Source of the DNA: Microbacterium sp. AG238
GTDB taxonomy: Bacteria > Actinomycetota > Actinomycetes > Actinomycetales > Microbacteriaceae
Reading direction: 5' to 3'
DNA length: 64,000 bases
Assembly: GCF_003610405.1 (NCBI RefSeq)
Contig: NZ_RAQC01000001.1
Location: forward strand, 1 to 64,000
The notes beneath the pieces were generated by a model that was not told the origin of the DNA, searched no databases, and saw only the letters and a program-made list of their open reading frames with translations. A program made the translations under genes and the position numbers. Positions within the stretch are counted from its first letter, which is position 1. Every line of letters starts with the position of its first letter. Of this stretch, positions 35,694-43,817 are shown piece after piece.

Positions 35694-37715
35694 TCATCGA
35701 CCGCTCCCGTGTGCTGTGCGCGGAGCACGGATGACGGCGACGTCGCCCGCGCTCACCTCCAGCGTGCCCCGGGTGGCGTGTCCTGTCATCAGGTCGACGC
35801 CGTCCAGGGCGAGCTCTGCGTCCGTCTCCGCGTGGTTGATCGCGATGACGTAGTCGTCGGTCTCGCCCGCGCGGCGGATGATCTCGAGTCCGGCGGGTGC
35901 GCCGAGCGGGACGATGCCCGCGTCGGCGTAGACCTCGGCCATGATGGCGGCGAGGCCGGCGGCATCCGGTCGCGTGCTGACGTACCAGCCCGTGCCGGCG
36001 CCGTGCCGCTTGCGCGTCACGGCCGGCATCCCCGCGCCCGGTCCGTCGACGTAGGTCGCGCGGGCCTCGGCGTCGGAGACCACGAGGTGCTCATGCCAGA
36101 CGTCTGCCGTGTGCGACGCGCCGCCGAACTCGATCGTCGTGGCGGTCCCGGCGCGCAGGGGCAGGTGCTCCTCGACGCGGATGCCGAGAGACGGCTCGAG
36201 CGGAGCGGCGAAGCCTCCCGGGTGCACCGCGTCGTTCTCATCGACGACGGCCGAGAAGAACGAGACCACGAGCGTGCCGCCGGCTTCGACGTACCGGTTG
36301 AGGTTGTCGGCGTCGGCCTGGCGCAGGAGGTACTGCGCGGGCGCGATGACGAGCTTGTAGCCGGAGAGATCGTGCCCGGGCAGGGCGAAGTCGACCGTGA
36401 TGTTGTCGCGCCACAGTCGCTCGTAGAACGCCCGGATGCGTTCGTCGTGCGAGACGTCCTCGGAGGGACGCCATTCCAGGTCCTGCGCCCAGAACGACTC
36501 GAAGTCCCACAGGATCGCGACGTCGGCGTGCACACGCGAACCGCGCACCTCGGAGAGGCGGTTCAGCCTGGCGCCCAGGTCGACGACCTCGCGGAACACC
36601 CGAGACTCGGAGCCGGCGTGCGGCAGCATCGCCGAGTGGAACTTCTCGGCCCCCGAGCGGCCGGCCCGCCACTGGAAGAAGAGGATGCCATCCGCACCGC
36701 GGCCGAGGTGGGCGAGCGAGTTGCGCGCCATCTCGCCCGGCCGCTTGGCGATGTTCCGCGGCTGCCAGTTGACCGCCGAGGTCGAGTGCTCCATGAGGAT
36801 CCAGGGCTTGCCGCCCCCGACCGAGCGGGAGAGGTCCGCGGCGATGGCCAGACCGATCTCGCCTTCGACGTCCGCGGCCCAGAGGTAGTGGTCGTCCGAG
36901 ACGATGTCGACCTCGCGCGCCCAGGCCCACAGGTCGCAGCCGTGGTGCTGGTTGGCCATGAAGTTCGTCGTGACCGGGAGAGACGAGAAGCGCCGGATGG
37001 CGTCGCGCTCGGCGATGAAGCACGCGCGCAGCTGCGCGTCGGTGAAGCGGGCGAAGTCGAGGCGCTGCGCCGGGTTCACGACCGACGGCGCGGCGGCCGG
37101 GACGCCCACGTGGTCCCAGACGCCGTAGTGCTGGCCCCAGAACGCGGTGCCCCACGCAGCGTTGAGGGCGTCGAGCGACCCGTACTTCTCCTGCAGCCAG
37201 CCGCGCCAGGCGCGCTGCGCATGCTCGGAGTAGTCCTCGCCGACGGGTACGCCGTACTCGTTGTGCACGTGCCACATCACGACCGCCGGGTGGTCGGCGT
37301 AGCGCTCGGCGAGCGTCGAGGCGATGCGCACCGCGGCCCCGCGGTACGCGGAAGCGGAGTGCGAGGCCATGCCGCGCGAGCCGAAGCCCATGACCACGCC
37401 GTCGCGGTTGACGGCGCGGGCGTCGGAGTGGGCGGCGAAGAACCAGGCCGGCGGCGACGCCGTCGGGGTGCCGAGGTCGACGGCGATGCCGTTCTCGTGG
37501 AGCAGGCCGATGATCTCGTCGAGCCACTCGAAGTCGAACACGCCCTCGCTCGTCTCGATGAGCGCCCACGAGAAGATGCCGACGCTGACGAGGTTCACGC
37601 CCGCCTCGCGCATGAGGCGGACGTCTTCACGCCAGATCTCGCGGGGCCACTGCTCCGGGTTGTAGTCGCCGCCGTAGGCGATCCCGTCGATGGCCGGCCA
37701 AACGCTCGCAGGCAT
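35694..37715 (-). CDS. ganA: GH42 beta-galactosidase
   Basis: 673 residues, full-length GH42. The catalytic domain has acid/base Glu153 (WHVHNEYG) and nucleophile Glu309 (WILMEHST). The trimerisation domain (about 395-610) and C-terminal beta domain follow. There is no signal peptide, so it acts in the cytoplasm on galactooligosaccharides imported by GanSPQ, releasing galactose. The ATG at 37715 has GAGGA upstream. It is the first gene of the galactan operon, 38 bases downstream of a perfect palindromic operator. Confidence 0.94.
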   Translation of the reverse strand: MPASVWPAIDGIAYGGDYNPEQWPREIWREDVRLMREAGVNLVSVGIFSWALIETSEGVFDFEWLDEIIGLLHENGIAVDLGTPTASPPAWFFAAHSDARAVNRDGVVMGFGSRGMASHSASAYRGAAVRIASTLAERYADHPAVVMWHVHNEYGVPVGEDYSEHAQRAWRGWLQEKYGSLDALNAAWGTAFWGQHYGVWDHVGVPAAAPSVVNPAQRLDFARFTDAQLRACFIAERDAIRRFSSLPVTTNFMANQHHGCDLWAWAREVDIVSDDHYLWAADVEGEIGLAIAADLSRSVGGGKPWILMEHSTSAVNWQPRNIAKRPGEMARNSLAHLGRGADGILFFQWRAGRSGAEKFHSAMLPHAGSESRVFREVVDLGARLNRLSEVRGSRVHADVAILWDFESFWAQDLEWRPSEDVSHDERIRAFYERLWRDNITVDFALPGHDLSGYKLVIAPAQYLLRQADADNLNRYVEAGGTLVVSFFSAVVDENDAVHPGGFAAPLEPSLGIRVEEHLPLRAGTATTIEFGGASHTADVWHEHLVVSDAEARATYVDGPGAGMPAVTRKRHGAGTGWYVSTRPDAAGLAAIMAEVYADAGIVPLGAPAGLEIIRRAGETDDYVIAINHAETDAELALDGVDLMTGHATRGTLEVSAGDVAVIRAPRTAHGSGR

Positions 37716-37753
37716 GAAACGCGTCCTCGTGTCTCTCGAATGCGCCGGTCGTA

Positions 37754-37769
37754 CTGTGACCGGTCACAG
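37754..37769. promoter_or_regulatory. LacI-type operator 1 (perfect 16-bp palindrome)
   Basis: CTGTGACCGGTCACAG is a perfect palindrome with a central CG, as expected for a LacI-family site. It is just upstream of ganA. It is probably bound by the LacI regulator encoded at 37914-38930. Confidence 0.75.
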
Positions 37770-37823
37770 GGTGTGCGATAACTGTAAGCGAGCCCGCCAT
37801 CCCGGACACGCGTCGTTATCGAA

Positions 37824-37839
37824 CTGTGACCGGTCCCAG
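37824..37839. promoter_or_regulatory. LacI-type operator 2 (one mismatch)
   Basis: CTGTGACCGGTCCCAG differs from operator 1 at one base and starts exactly 70 bp from it. Between the two lies a 7-bp inverted repeat (CGATAAC at 37776-37782, GTTATCG at 37815-37821). The arrangement fits looping between two sites controlling both ganA and the regulator. Confidence 0.7.
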
Positions 37840-37900
37840 CTCTTGTGCCAGACGCGGCGTCTCATCGCGAGGCGTGCCGGCCCCGGCGTGCCTCGCGGAG

Positions 37901-37906
37901 TAGGCT
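37901..37906 (+). promoter_or_regulatory. -10 box of a probable leaderless promoter (lacI-type regulator)
   Basis: TAGGCT, 7 bases before the GTG at 37914. It supports that GTG as the start over an upstream in-frame start at 37845, and places operator 2 about 75 bases upstream of the transcription start. Confidence 0.5.
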
Positions 37907-37913
37907 CGCCGAC

Positions 37914-38930
37914 GTGAACGGCTCCATCGGCGCGTCGCGCAAACCGACCATCCGCGACGTCGCGGCGGCGGCCGGCGTCTCGCACGGCACCGTGTCGCGC
38001 GTCATCAACGGCGGACACTGGGTCTCGCCCGAGGCGCGGGAAGCCGTCGACCGTGCGATCCGCGAGACCGGATACACCGCCAACCACGCCGCGCGCAGCC
38101 TGGCGACGGGACGCTCGAACTCGCTCGCCTTCCTGCTGACCGAGCCGCAGCACCTGCTCTTCGCCGACCCGACCTTCGCCCTGCTCCTGCGGGGTGCGAC
38201 CGAGGCCCTCGCGCAACGGTCGATGACCCTGGTTCTGATGATCGCCGACACCGCGGCGGAGCGGGCCAACGTCGAGCGGTACGTGCGCGCGGGGCACGTC
38301 GACGGCGTGCTGCTCATCTCGTCCCACGAGTCGAACCCGCTGCTCGCCTCGCTGATCTCCGCGGGGGTGCCCACGGTGTGCACCGGTGTCCCCCTCGGCG
38401 ATCGGGCGCACGTCCCCACCGTCTCGGTCGACGAGCAGGAGTCCGCGCGCACCATGACGCGTCACCTTCTCTCGCGCGGTCACCGTCGCATCGCGGTGAT
38501 CACCGGTCCCGACGACACCCCGGGCGGCCGGTACCGCCTGCAGGGCTTCCGCGACGAGATGGGTGACCTGTTCGACCCCGAACTCGTCGAGCAGGACGTC
38601 TATTCGAGTGACGCAGGCGCGGCGGCGATGACACGGCTGCTCGAGCGGGCGCCCGACATCGATGCCGTCTTCGCGGCATCCGACGTCATGGCCGTCGGTG
38701 CGATCGCCGCCATCCGTCGCACCGGGCGTCGCGTGCCCGACGACATCGCCGTCGCCGGCTTCGACGATTCGGGACTCGCGGCGACGCACGACCCGCCGCT
38801 GACGACGATGCGGCAGCCGTGGAACGAGATCAGCTCGGCCATGGTCGACATGGTGCTGCAGGTGATCGCCGGGGCGGAGCCGGAACCCCTCGTGCTGCCG
38901 ACATCCCTCATCGTGCGCGAGACGGCCTGA
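37914..38930 (+). CDS. LacI-family repressor of the galactan locus
   Basis: 338 residues. The N-terminal helix-turn-helix is PTIRDVAAAAGVSHGTVSRVING, followed by the hinge helix and a type-1 binding-protein effector domain (VDGVLLISSHESNPLL, FAASDVMAVGAIAAIR, VAGFDDSGLAATHDPPLTT). It is divergent from ganA, and two matching palindromes lie between them, so it is the likely repressor of the galactan operon and of itself. The inducer is probably galactose or a galactooligosaccharide. The GTG start is supported by the TAGGCT box and by the usual short lead before the HTH. Confidence 0.9.
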   Translation: MNGSIGASRKPTIRDVAAAAGVSHGTVSRVINGGHWVSPEAREAVDRAIRETGYTANHAARSLATGRSNSLAFLLTEPQHLLFADPTFALLLRGATEALAQRSMTLVLMIADTAAERANVERYVRAGHVDGVLLISSHESNPLLASLISAGVPTVCTGVPLGDRAHVPTVSVDEQESARTMTRHLLSRGHRRIAVITGPDDTPGGRYRLQGFRDEMGDLFDPELVEQDVYSSDAGAAAMTRLLERAPDIDAVFAASDVMAVGAIAAIRRTGRRVPDDIAVAGFDDSGLAATHDPPLTTMRQPWNEISSAMVDMVLQVIAGAEPEPLVLPTSLIVRETA

Positions 38931-38977
38931 CGCCCCGCCGCGTCGACACACGGCACCGGCGGTCCGCCCACTCGAAC

Positions 38978-38983
38978 TAGAAT
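38978..38983 (+). promoter_or_regulatory. -10 box of a probable leaderless promoter (metG)
   Basis: TAGAAT, 6 bases before the metG GTG at 38990. No Shine-Dalgarno sequence and no clear -35 box are visible. Confidence 0.5.
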
Positions 38984-38989
38984 CTCGGG

Positions 38990-40558
38990 GTGAGCAACGG
39001 CCGCAGTTTCTACATCACCACGCCGATCTACTACCCGAGCGACCTGCCCCACATCGGGCACGGCTACACGACGGTGGCGGTGGACACGCTCGCGCGCTGG
39101 CACCGCCAAGCCGGCGACGACACGTGGATGCTGACGGGCACCGACGAGCACGGTCAGAAGATGCTCCGTGCCGCTGCGGCGAACAACGTCACTCCCCAGG
39201 AGTGGGTCGACAAGCTCGTCGAAGAGTCGTGGTTCCCGCTCCTGCGCACGCTCGACGTCGCCAACGACGACTTCATCCGCACGACGCAGGAGCGTCACGA
39301 GGAGCGCGTGAAGGTCTTCGTCCAGACGCTCTTCGACCGCGGGTACATCTACGCCGGCGAGTACGCCGCGCTGTACTGCGTGGGATGCGAGGAGTTCAAG
39401 CCCGAGGCCGAGATCGCCGACGGCACCGGCGCCTTCGAAGGGCTCAAGGTCTGCGCCATCCACTCGAAGCCGCTCGAGCTGCTGCAGGAGAAGAACTACT
39501 TCTTCAAGCTCAGCGAGTTCCAGGACCGCCTGTTGGAGCTGTACAAGAACGAGCCCGACTTCGTGCGTCCGGAGTCGGCGCGCAATGAGGTCGTCTCGTT
39601 CGTGAAGTCGGGGCTGAAGGACCTCTCGATCTCGCGGTCGGCCTTCGACTGGGGCATCACGGTGCCGTGGGACCCGTCGCACGTGATCTACGTGTGGGTC
39701 GATGCGCTGCTGAACTACGCCACCGCGATCGGTTACGGCACCGACCCGGACGAGTTCGCGCGCCGCTGGCCCGCCTACCACGTGGTGGGCAAGGACATCC
39801 TGCGGTTCCACGCGGTGATCTGGCCCGCGATGCTGATGGCCGCGGGCCTCGACGTGCCGCGCGGCGTGTTCGCGCACGGCTGGCTGCTCGTCGGCGGCGA
39901 GAAGATGTCGAAGTCGAAGCTCACCGGCATCGCGCCGACCGAGATCACCGACGTGTTCGGGTCGGACGCGTACCGGTTCTACTTCCTGTCGGCGATCGCG
40001 TTCGGTCAGGACGGCTCGTTCTCGTGGGAGGACCTGTCCGCGCGATATCAGGCCGAGCTCGCCAACGGATTCGGCAACCTCGCGTCGCGTACGATCGCGA
40101 TGATCGAGCGTTACTACGAGGCGATCGTGCCCGCGCCGGCCGAGTACGCCGAGGGCGATCTCGCGATCCAACGGGTCGTTGCGGACGCCGCCACCGCCGC
40201 GGATGCCGCGATGGAACGGTTCCGGCCCGACGAGGCGATCGGTGCCATCTGGACGATCGTCGACGCGCTGAACGGCTACATCACCGAGAACGAGCCGTGG
40301 GCTCTCGCGAAGGACGACACCCGACGGGCGCGGCTGGGCACGGTGCTGTACACCGCGGCCGAGGGGCTGCGCGCCCTCGCGGTGCTGCTGTCGCCGGTGA
40401 TGCCCGAGTCGACGCGCAAGCTGTGGGTGGCGCTCGGCATCGACGCCCGCATCGAGGACCAGCCGCTGCGCGAGGCGGGCACGTGGGGCGTGCTGCCCGC
40501 CGGCACGACGGTCAACGGGCTCGCCCCGCTGTTCCCGCGCGTCGAGCAGCCCGCCTGA
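38990..40558 (+). CDS. metG: Methionyl-tRNA synthetase
   Basis: 522 residues, the short form without a C-terminal tRNA-binding domain, usual in actinobacteria. The class I signatures are HIGH (residues 21-24) and KMSKS (GEKMSKSKLTG). The connective peptide carries one CxxC-type knuckle (YCVGCEEFKPE). It charges tRNA-Met in the cytoplasm. It is followed after two bases by a TatD-family gene, a very common pairing. The GTG start fits a leaderless mRNA. Confidence 0.96.
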   Translation: MSNGRSFYITTPIYYPSDLPHIGHGYTTVAVDTLARWHRQAGDDTWMLTGTDEHGQKMLRAAAANNVTPQEWVDKLVEESWFPLLRTLDVANDDFIRTTQERHEERVKVFVQTLFDRGYIYAGEYAALYCVGCEEFKPEAEIADGTGAFEGLKVCAIHSKPLELLQEKNYFFKLSEFQDRLLELYKNEPDFVRPESARNEVVSFVKSGLKDLSISRSAFDWGITVPWDPSHVIYVWVDALLNYATAIGYGTDPDEFARRWPAYHVVGKDILRFHAVIWPAMLMAAGLDVPRGVFAHGWLLVGGEKMSKSKLTGIAPTEITDVFGSDAYRFYFLSAIAFGQDGSFSWEDLSARYQAELANGFGNLASRTIAMIERYYEAIVPAPAEYAEGDLAIQRVVADAATAADAAMERFRPDEAIGAIWTIVDALNGYITENEPWALAKDDTRRARLGTVLYTAAEGLRALAVLLSPVMPESTRKLWVALGIDARIEDQPLREAGTWGVLPAGTTVNGLAPLFPRVEQPA

Positions 40559-40560
40559 AC

Positions 40561-41499
40561 ATGGTCGACTCGCCAGAAAGCGCCGATCCGGCGACCCCGA
40601 CATCGTCACTTCGTGGCGAGTCGACGGTTGACGTCTCGCAGTATGTGCGGCAGCGTTCGCAGGCCGCCCGGGATGTGCGCTGGCCGGAGGCGCCGGAGCC
40701 GCTCGCGGTGCCGGTCTACGACAATCACACCCACCTCGAGATCGAGGACGGCGACGAGCCCCGCTCGCTCGGGGAGCAGCTCGAACTCGCGGCATCCGTC
40801 GGCGTGATCGGCGTCGTCCAGGCTGGCGGAGACATCGACTCGTCGCGGTGGTCGGCGTGGGCGGCGGCGTCGCACCCGCGCGTCCTCGCCGCCGTCGCCA
40901 TCCACCCGAACGAGGCGCCGCTGTACGCCGCGGCCGGGCGACTCGACGAGGCGATCGGCGTCATCGACGAGCTCGCCGCGCAGCCCCGCGTGCGGGCGAT
41001 CGGCGAGACGGGCCTCGACTTCTTCCGTACCGAGGAGGACGGGCTGCCGGCGCAGTTCGAGAGTTTCGAGGCGCACATCGCGCTGGCGAAGAAGCACGGC
41101 GTCGCGATGCAGATCCACGACCGCGACGCTCATGACGCCGTCCTCGAGACGCTGCAGCGGGTGGGGGCTCCCGAGCGCACCGTGTTCCACTGCTTCTCCG
41201 GCGACGCCGAGATGGCGCGCGTCGCGACGGACCGCGGCTACTGGCTCAGCTTCGCCGGGAACGTGACGTTCAAGAACGCCCAGAACCTGCGCGACGCCCT
41301 CGCGGTCACGCCGCGCGAGCGCATCCTCGTCGAGACCGACGCTCCCTTCCTCACGCCGGCCCCGCATCGCGGGCGCCCGAACGCGCCCTACCTGATCCCG
41401 GTGACGCTGCGGTTCATGGCCGCGGAGCTCGGAATCGATGTCGATGAGCTGTCGGCCCAGATCGCGGCGAACACCCTCGAGGTCTACGGCGAGTTCTGA
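40561..41499 (+). CDS. tatD: TatD-family metal-dependent deoxyribonuclease/hydrolase
   Basis: 312 residues. TIM-barrel metal ligands are present: HTH (His56, His58), RAIGETGLDFF, MQIHDRDA, FHCFSGD and VETDAPFLTP. An N-terminal extension of about 50 residues, rich in Ser/Pro then Arg, precedes the barrel. It is probably a 3'-5' exonuclease or quality-control hydrolase. The ATG lies two bases after the metG stop, so the genes are cotranscribed. Its stop is only four bases from the stop of the convergent LacI gene, leaving no room for a terminator. Confidence 0.9.
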   Translation: MVDSPESADPATPTSSLRGESTVDVSQYVRQRSQAARDVRWPEAPEPLAVPVYDNHTHLEIEDGDEPRSLGEQLELAASVGVIGVVQAGGDIDSSRWSAWAAASHPRVLAAVAIHPNEAPLYAAAGRLDEAIGVIDELAAQPRVRAIGETGLDFFRTEEDGLPAQFESFEAHIALAKKHGVAMQIHDRDAHDAVLETLQRVGAPERTVFHCFSGDAEMARVATDRGYWLSFAGNVTFKNAQNLRDALAVTPRERILVETDAPFLTPAPHRGRPNAPYLIPVTLRFMAAELGIDVDELSAQIAANTLEVYGEF

Positions 41500-41503
41500 C
41501 GCC

Positions 41504-42481
41504 TCAGCGCGTCGAGGAGCCGCGGACGATCTCCCAGGGAAGATCGACGATATCGGGTGACGCGGCATCGCGGATGCCGCTGAGGGCCTGGAACATCGCG
41601 GCGGGAGCGAGCTCCGGGTGCACGCAGACGTGCGTGACGCCCAGCCGGGTGTTCACGGCGCAGTCGCTCGTGCACAGTGCGACGAACTGGATGTCGCGCG
41701 GAATGACGAAGTCCATCTCCTCGAGCTGCAGGTAGATCGCCGGGCCTTCCTCGGCGAACGAGAAGATGGCGTCGGCGCCCGCGTCGCGCAGCTCGCCGAC
41801 CCGGCGGGGGAGCGCGCCGTGCTCGGCGTCGAGGTATGCGACGAGAGGCTCCCGACCGCGAACGGTGCTCCATGCGCGATACGCCGTCTCGCCGATCTCG
41901 TCGCGGGGTGAGCCCGCATCGTCGACGAGGAACCCGATGCGCCGGGCTCCGCCGGCTTCGAGCAGGGCGAGGGCGGAGCGCACGGCCTCGTCGTACCCGG
42001 TGCGCACGGTGATCGACAGCTCGGTGTCGACATAGAGGTCGTTCGTGGCGACGGGGATGCCGCGAGCGATGGCCTCGCGCAGCAGCAGGTCATCGGCGGC
42101 CACCTCGGCGAAGTAGACGACGTCGATCTGCGCGCCGCGGAGCAGATCGGGCCGCGCAGCGGGAAGCATCGTGACGGTGAATCCCTGATCGGCCGCAGCG
42201 CTGACGAGCGCGCCGATATGCCTGCTGCGGTGCAGCGCACCGCGCTTCGACAGGTCGAGCTCGGCATCCTGCGGGACGACGAAGCCGACCGACATCGTGC
42301 GGCCGCTCCGCAGCGCGGCGGCGTACTTGTTGGGCTGGTAGCCGAGCTCGGCGGCGATCGCCTTGATGCGCTCGCGGGTCTCGGGGCGCAGGCTTCCGCG
42401 ATCGTTGAGCGCCTGACTGATGGCGGCCGTCGAGACACCCGCGCGCAGCGCGATGTCTTTCAGGGTCACCTGCCGGGTCAT
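41504..42481 (-). CDS. LacI-family transcription regulator coupled to hemA
   Basis: 325 residues. The HTH is VTLKDIALRAGVSTAAISQALNDRG with the LacI hinge (RIKAIAAELGYQPNKYAAALRSGRT). The effector domain is of the shorter, divergent type with a conserved-looking FSFAEEGPAIYLQLEEMDF segment. Its ATG overlaps the hemA stop by 4 bases, so it is translated from the hemA transcript, unusual for a sugar regulator. The target genes are not evident in this window. Confidence 0.85.
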   Translation of the reverse strand: MTRQVTLKDIALRAGVSTAAISQALNDRGSLRPETRERIKAIAAELGYQPNKYAAALRSGRTMSVGFVVPQDAELDLSKRGALHRSRHIGALVSAAADQGFTVTMLPAARPDLLRGAQIDVVYFAEVAADDLLLREAIARGIPVATNDLYVDTELSITVRTGYDEAVRSALALLEAGGARRIGFLVDDAGSPRDEIGETAYRAWSTVRGREPLVAYLDAEHGALPRRVGELRDAGADAIFSFAEEGPAIYLQLEEMDFVIPRDIQFVALCTSDCAVNTRLGVTHVCVHPELAPAAMFQALSGIRDAASPDIVDLPWEIVRGSSTR

Positions 42482-43794
42482 GACCGACCGGCCCCCGCTT
42501 CGACTCCGCCCGGGGCGCGCTCGCTCGGAACGGAGCCGGCGGATGCGGGGGCGTCTGCTGCGGTGGGGAAGACCGTGGCGACGGCATCCGCCCAGGCGGC
42601 ACCCGAGCCGGACGACGCCAGGGTGTGCCCCTGCGCGATGAGACGGTGCAGCAGCACGCCGGAGAAGTGCCGCAATGCCGCCTCGACCTGCGGTGACTCG
42701 CCGCGCAGACGGGAGCGTTCGAGCTCATCGTCGAGGATGCCGGTGATGTATCCCCGCATCGCGACGACCGAGGGTGCGACTTCGTGCACGCGCCGGGCCG
42801 CGGCATGGCGGGCGGCAGCGCCGGCGACGATCTCGCGCGCCTCGTCGAGGGTGGCGAACTCGTCGATGGGGGCGTGGACGCGGATCGTCTCGAGGTCGAG
42901 CAGTTCGATGTCGGGGACGTCGCGCAGGGCGGGGTCGACGTTGCGGGGCAGGCCCAGGTCGATGATCAGCTGCGTGCGATCGGCGCCGGCGCGTCGGGCG
43001 GCGTGGTCGGACGCGGTCAGGGCGTAGGTGTCGGTGGTCGTGGTGCAGGTGACGATGACGTCGGCGGCCGCTGCTTCGTCGGCGTAGTGCTCGGCGTCGA
43101 TGGCGACGAGGTGCTCGCGTTGCGCGAACCGGCTGCGTCCCGAGCGCGAGTGCACACGCACGTCGACGGCGCCCTTGTCGCGCAGGGCGGCGAGGGATGC
43201 TGCGGCGTACCGTCCCGTGCCCACCAGCAGCACCCGCACCGTCGACCAATCGGCCACGCGAGAGGAGGCGAGCTCGAGCGCGAGGCGAACGAGAGAGCGA
43301 CCCGATTCGCCGATGCGCGTGCTGTTCTTCACGGCGCGCGAGGTCTCCGTCGCGCGCTGGAAGAGGTGCTCGAGGGGAGCCGTCGTCAGTCCGCCCCGTC
43401 GCGCGTCGTCAAGCGCGCGGCGCACCTGGCCCGCGATCTCGTCCTCGCCGACGGCGACCGAATCGAGGCCCGATGCGACGGAGAACAAGTGGTGGGCGAC
43501 CTTGTTGCCGTGAGCGAAGTCGACGGTCTCGCGGACGGTCCGGTAGGGCAGATCGCTCAGCTTCGCGATCTCTTCCATGGCCGCATCCATCGCCGGGATC
43601 GTCGAGGGGAAGTCGGCGTCATCGCGCAGGTCGAAGTAGGCCTCGAAGCGGTTGCAGGTTGCGAGGACCACGGCGCCCTGGATGGCTTCGTGGGCATCTG
43701 TCAACCGGGTGCCGACTTCGTCTCCGATGACGGAGAGTCGCTCGAGTGAAGCGAGCGGCGTGGAGCGCTGATGCGCGGTGAGAGCGACGAGCAC
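42478..43794 (-). CDS. hemA: Glutamyl-tRNA reductase
   Basis: 438 residues. The catalytic Cys47 is in VVLATCNRFE, the NADPH domain carries VRVLLVGTGRYAAASLA, and the dimerisation helices are at the C-terminus. The family's usual GSG at the glycine loop is here GTG. It reduces Glu-tRNA to glutamate-1-semialdehyde, the first committed step of the C5 route. It is divergent from hemE with only 23 bases between the GTG starts, and downstream it overlaps a LacI-type gene. Confidence 0.94.
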   Translation of the reverse strand: MLVALTAHQRSTPLASLERLSVIGDEVGTRLTDAHEAIQGAVVLATCNRFEAYFDLRDDADFPSTIPAMDAAMEEIAKLSDLPYRTVRETVDFAHGNKVAHHLFSVASGLDSVAVGEDEIAGQVRRALDDARRGGLTTAPLEHLFQRATETSRAVKNSTRIGESGRSLVRLALELASSRVADWSTVRVLLVGTGRYAAASLAALRDKGAVDVRVHSRSGRSRFAQREHLVAIDAEHYADEAAAADVIVTCTTTTDTYALTASDHAARRAGADRTQLIIDLGLPRNVDPALRDVPDIELLDLETIRVHAPIDEFATLDEAREIVAGAAARHAAARRVHEVAPSVVAMRGYITGILDDELERSRLRGESPQVEAALRHFSGVLLHRLIAQGHTLASSGSGAAWADAVATVFPTAADAPASAGSVPSERAPGGVEAGAGRS

Positions 43795-43817
43795 GTGCGG
43801 AAAAACCCCCTGGAATC

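Noticed and set aside
34293..37781. A second open frame of over 1100 codons on the plus strand
   Set aside because: Antisense to ganS and ganA, with the same low-complexity composition and no domain.
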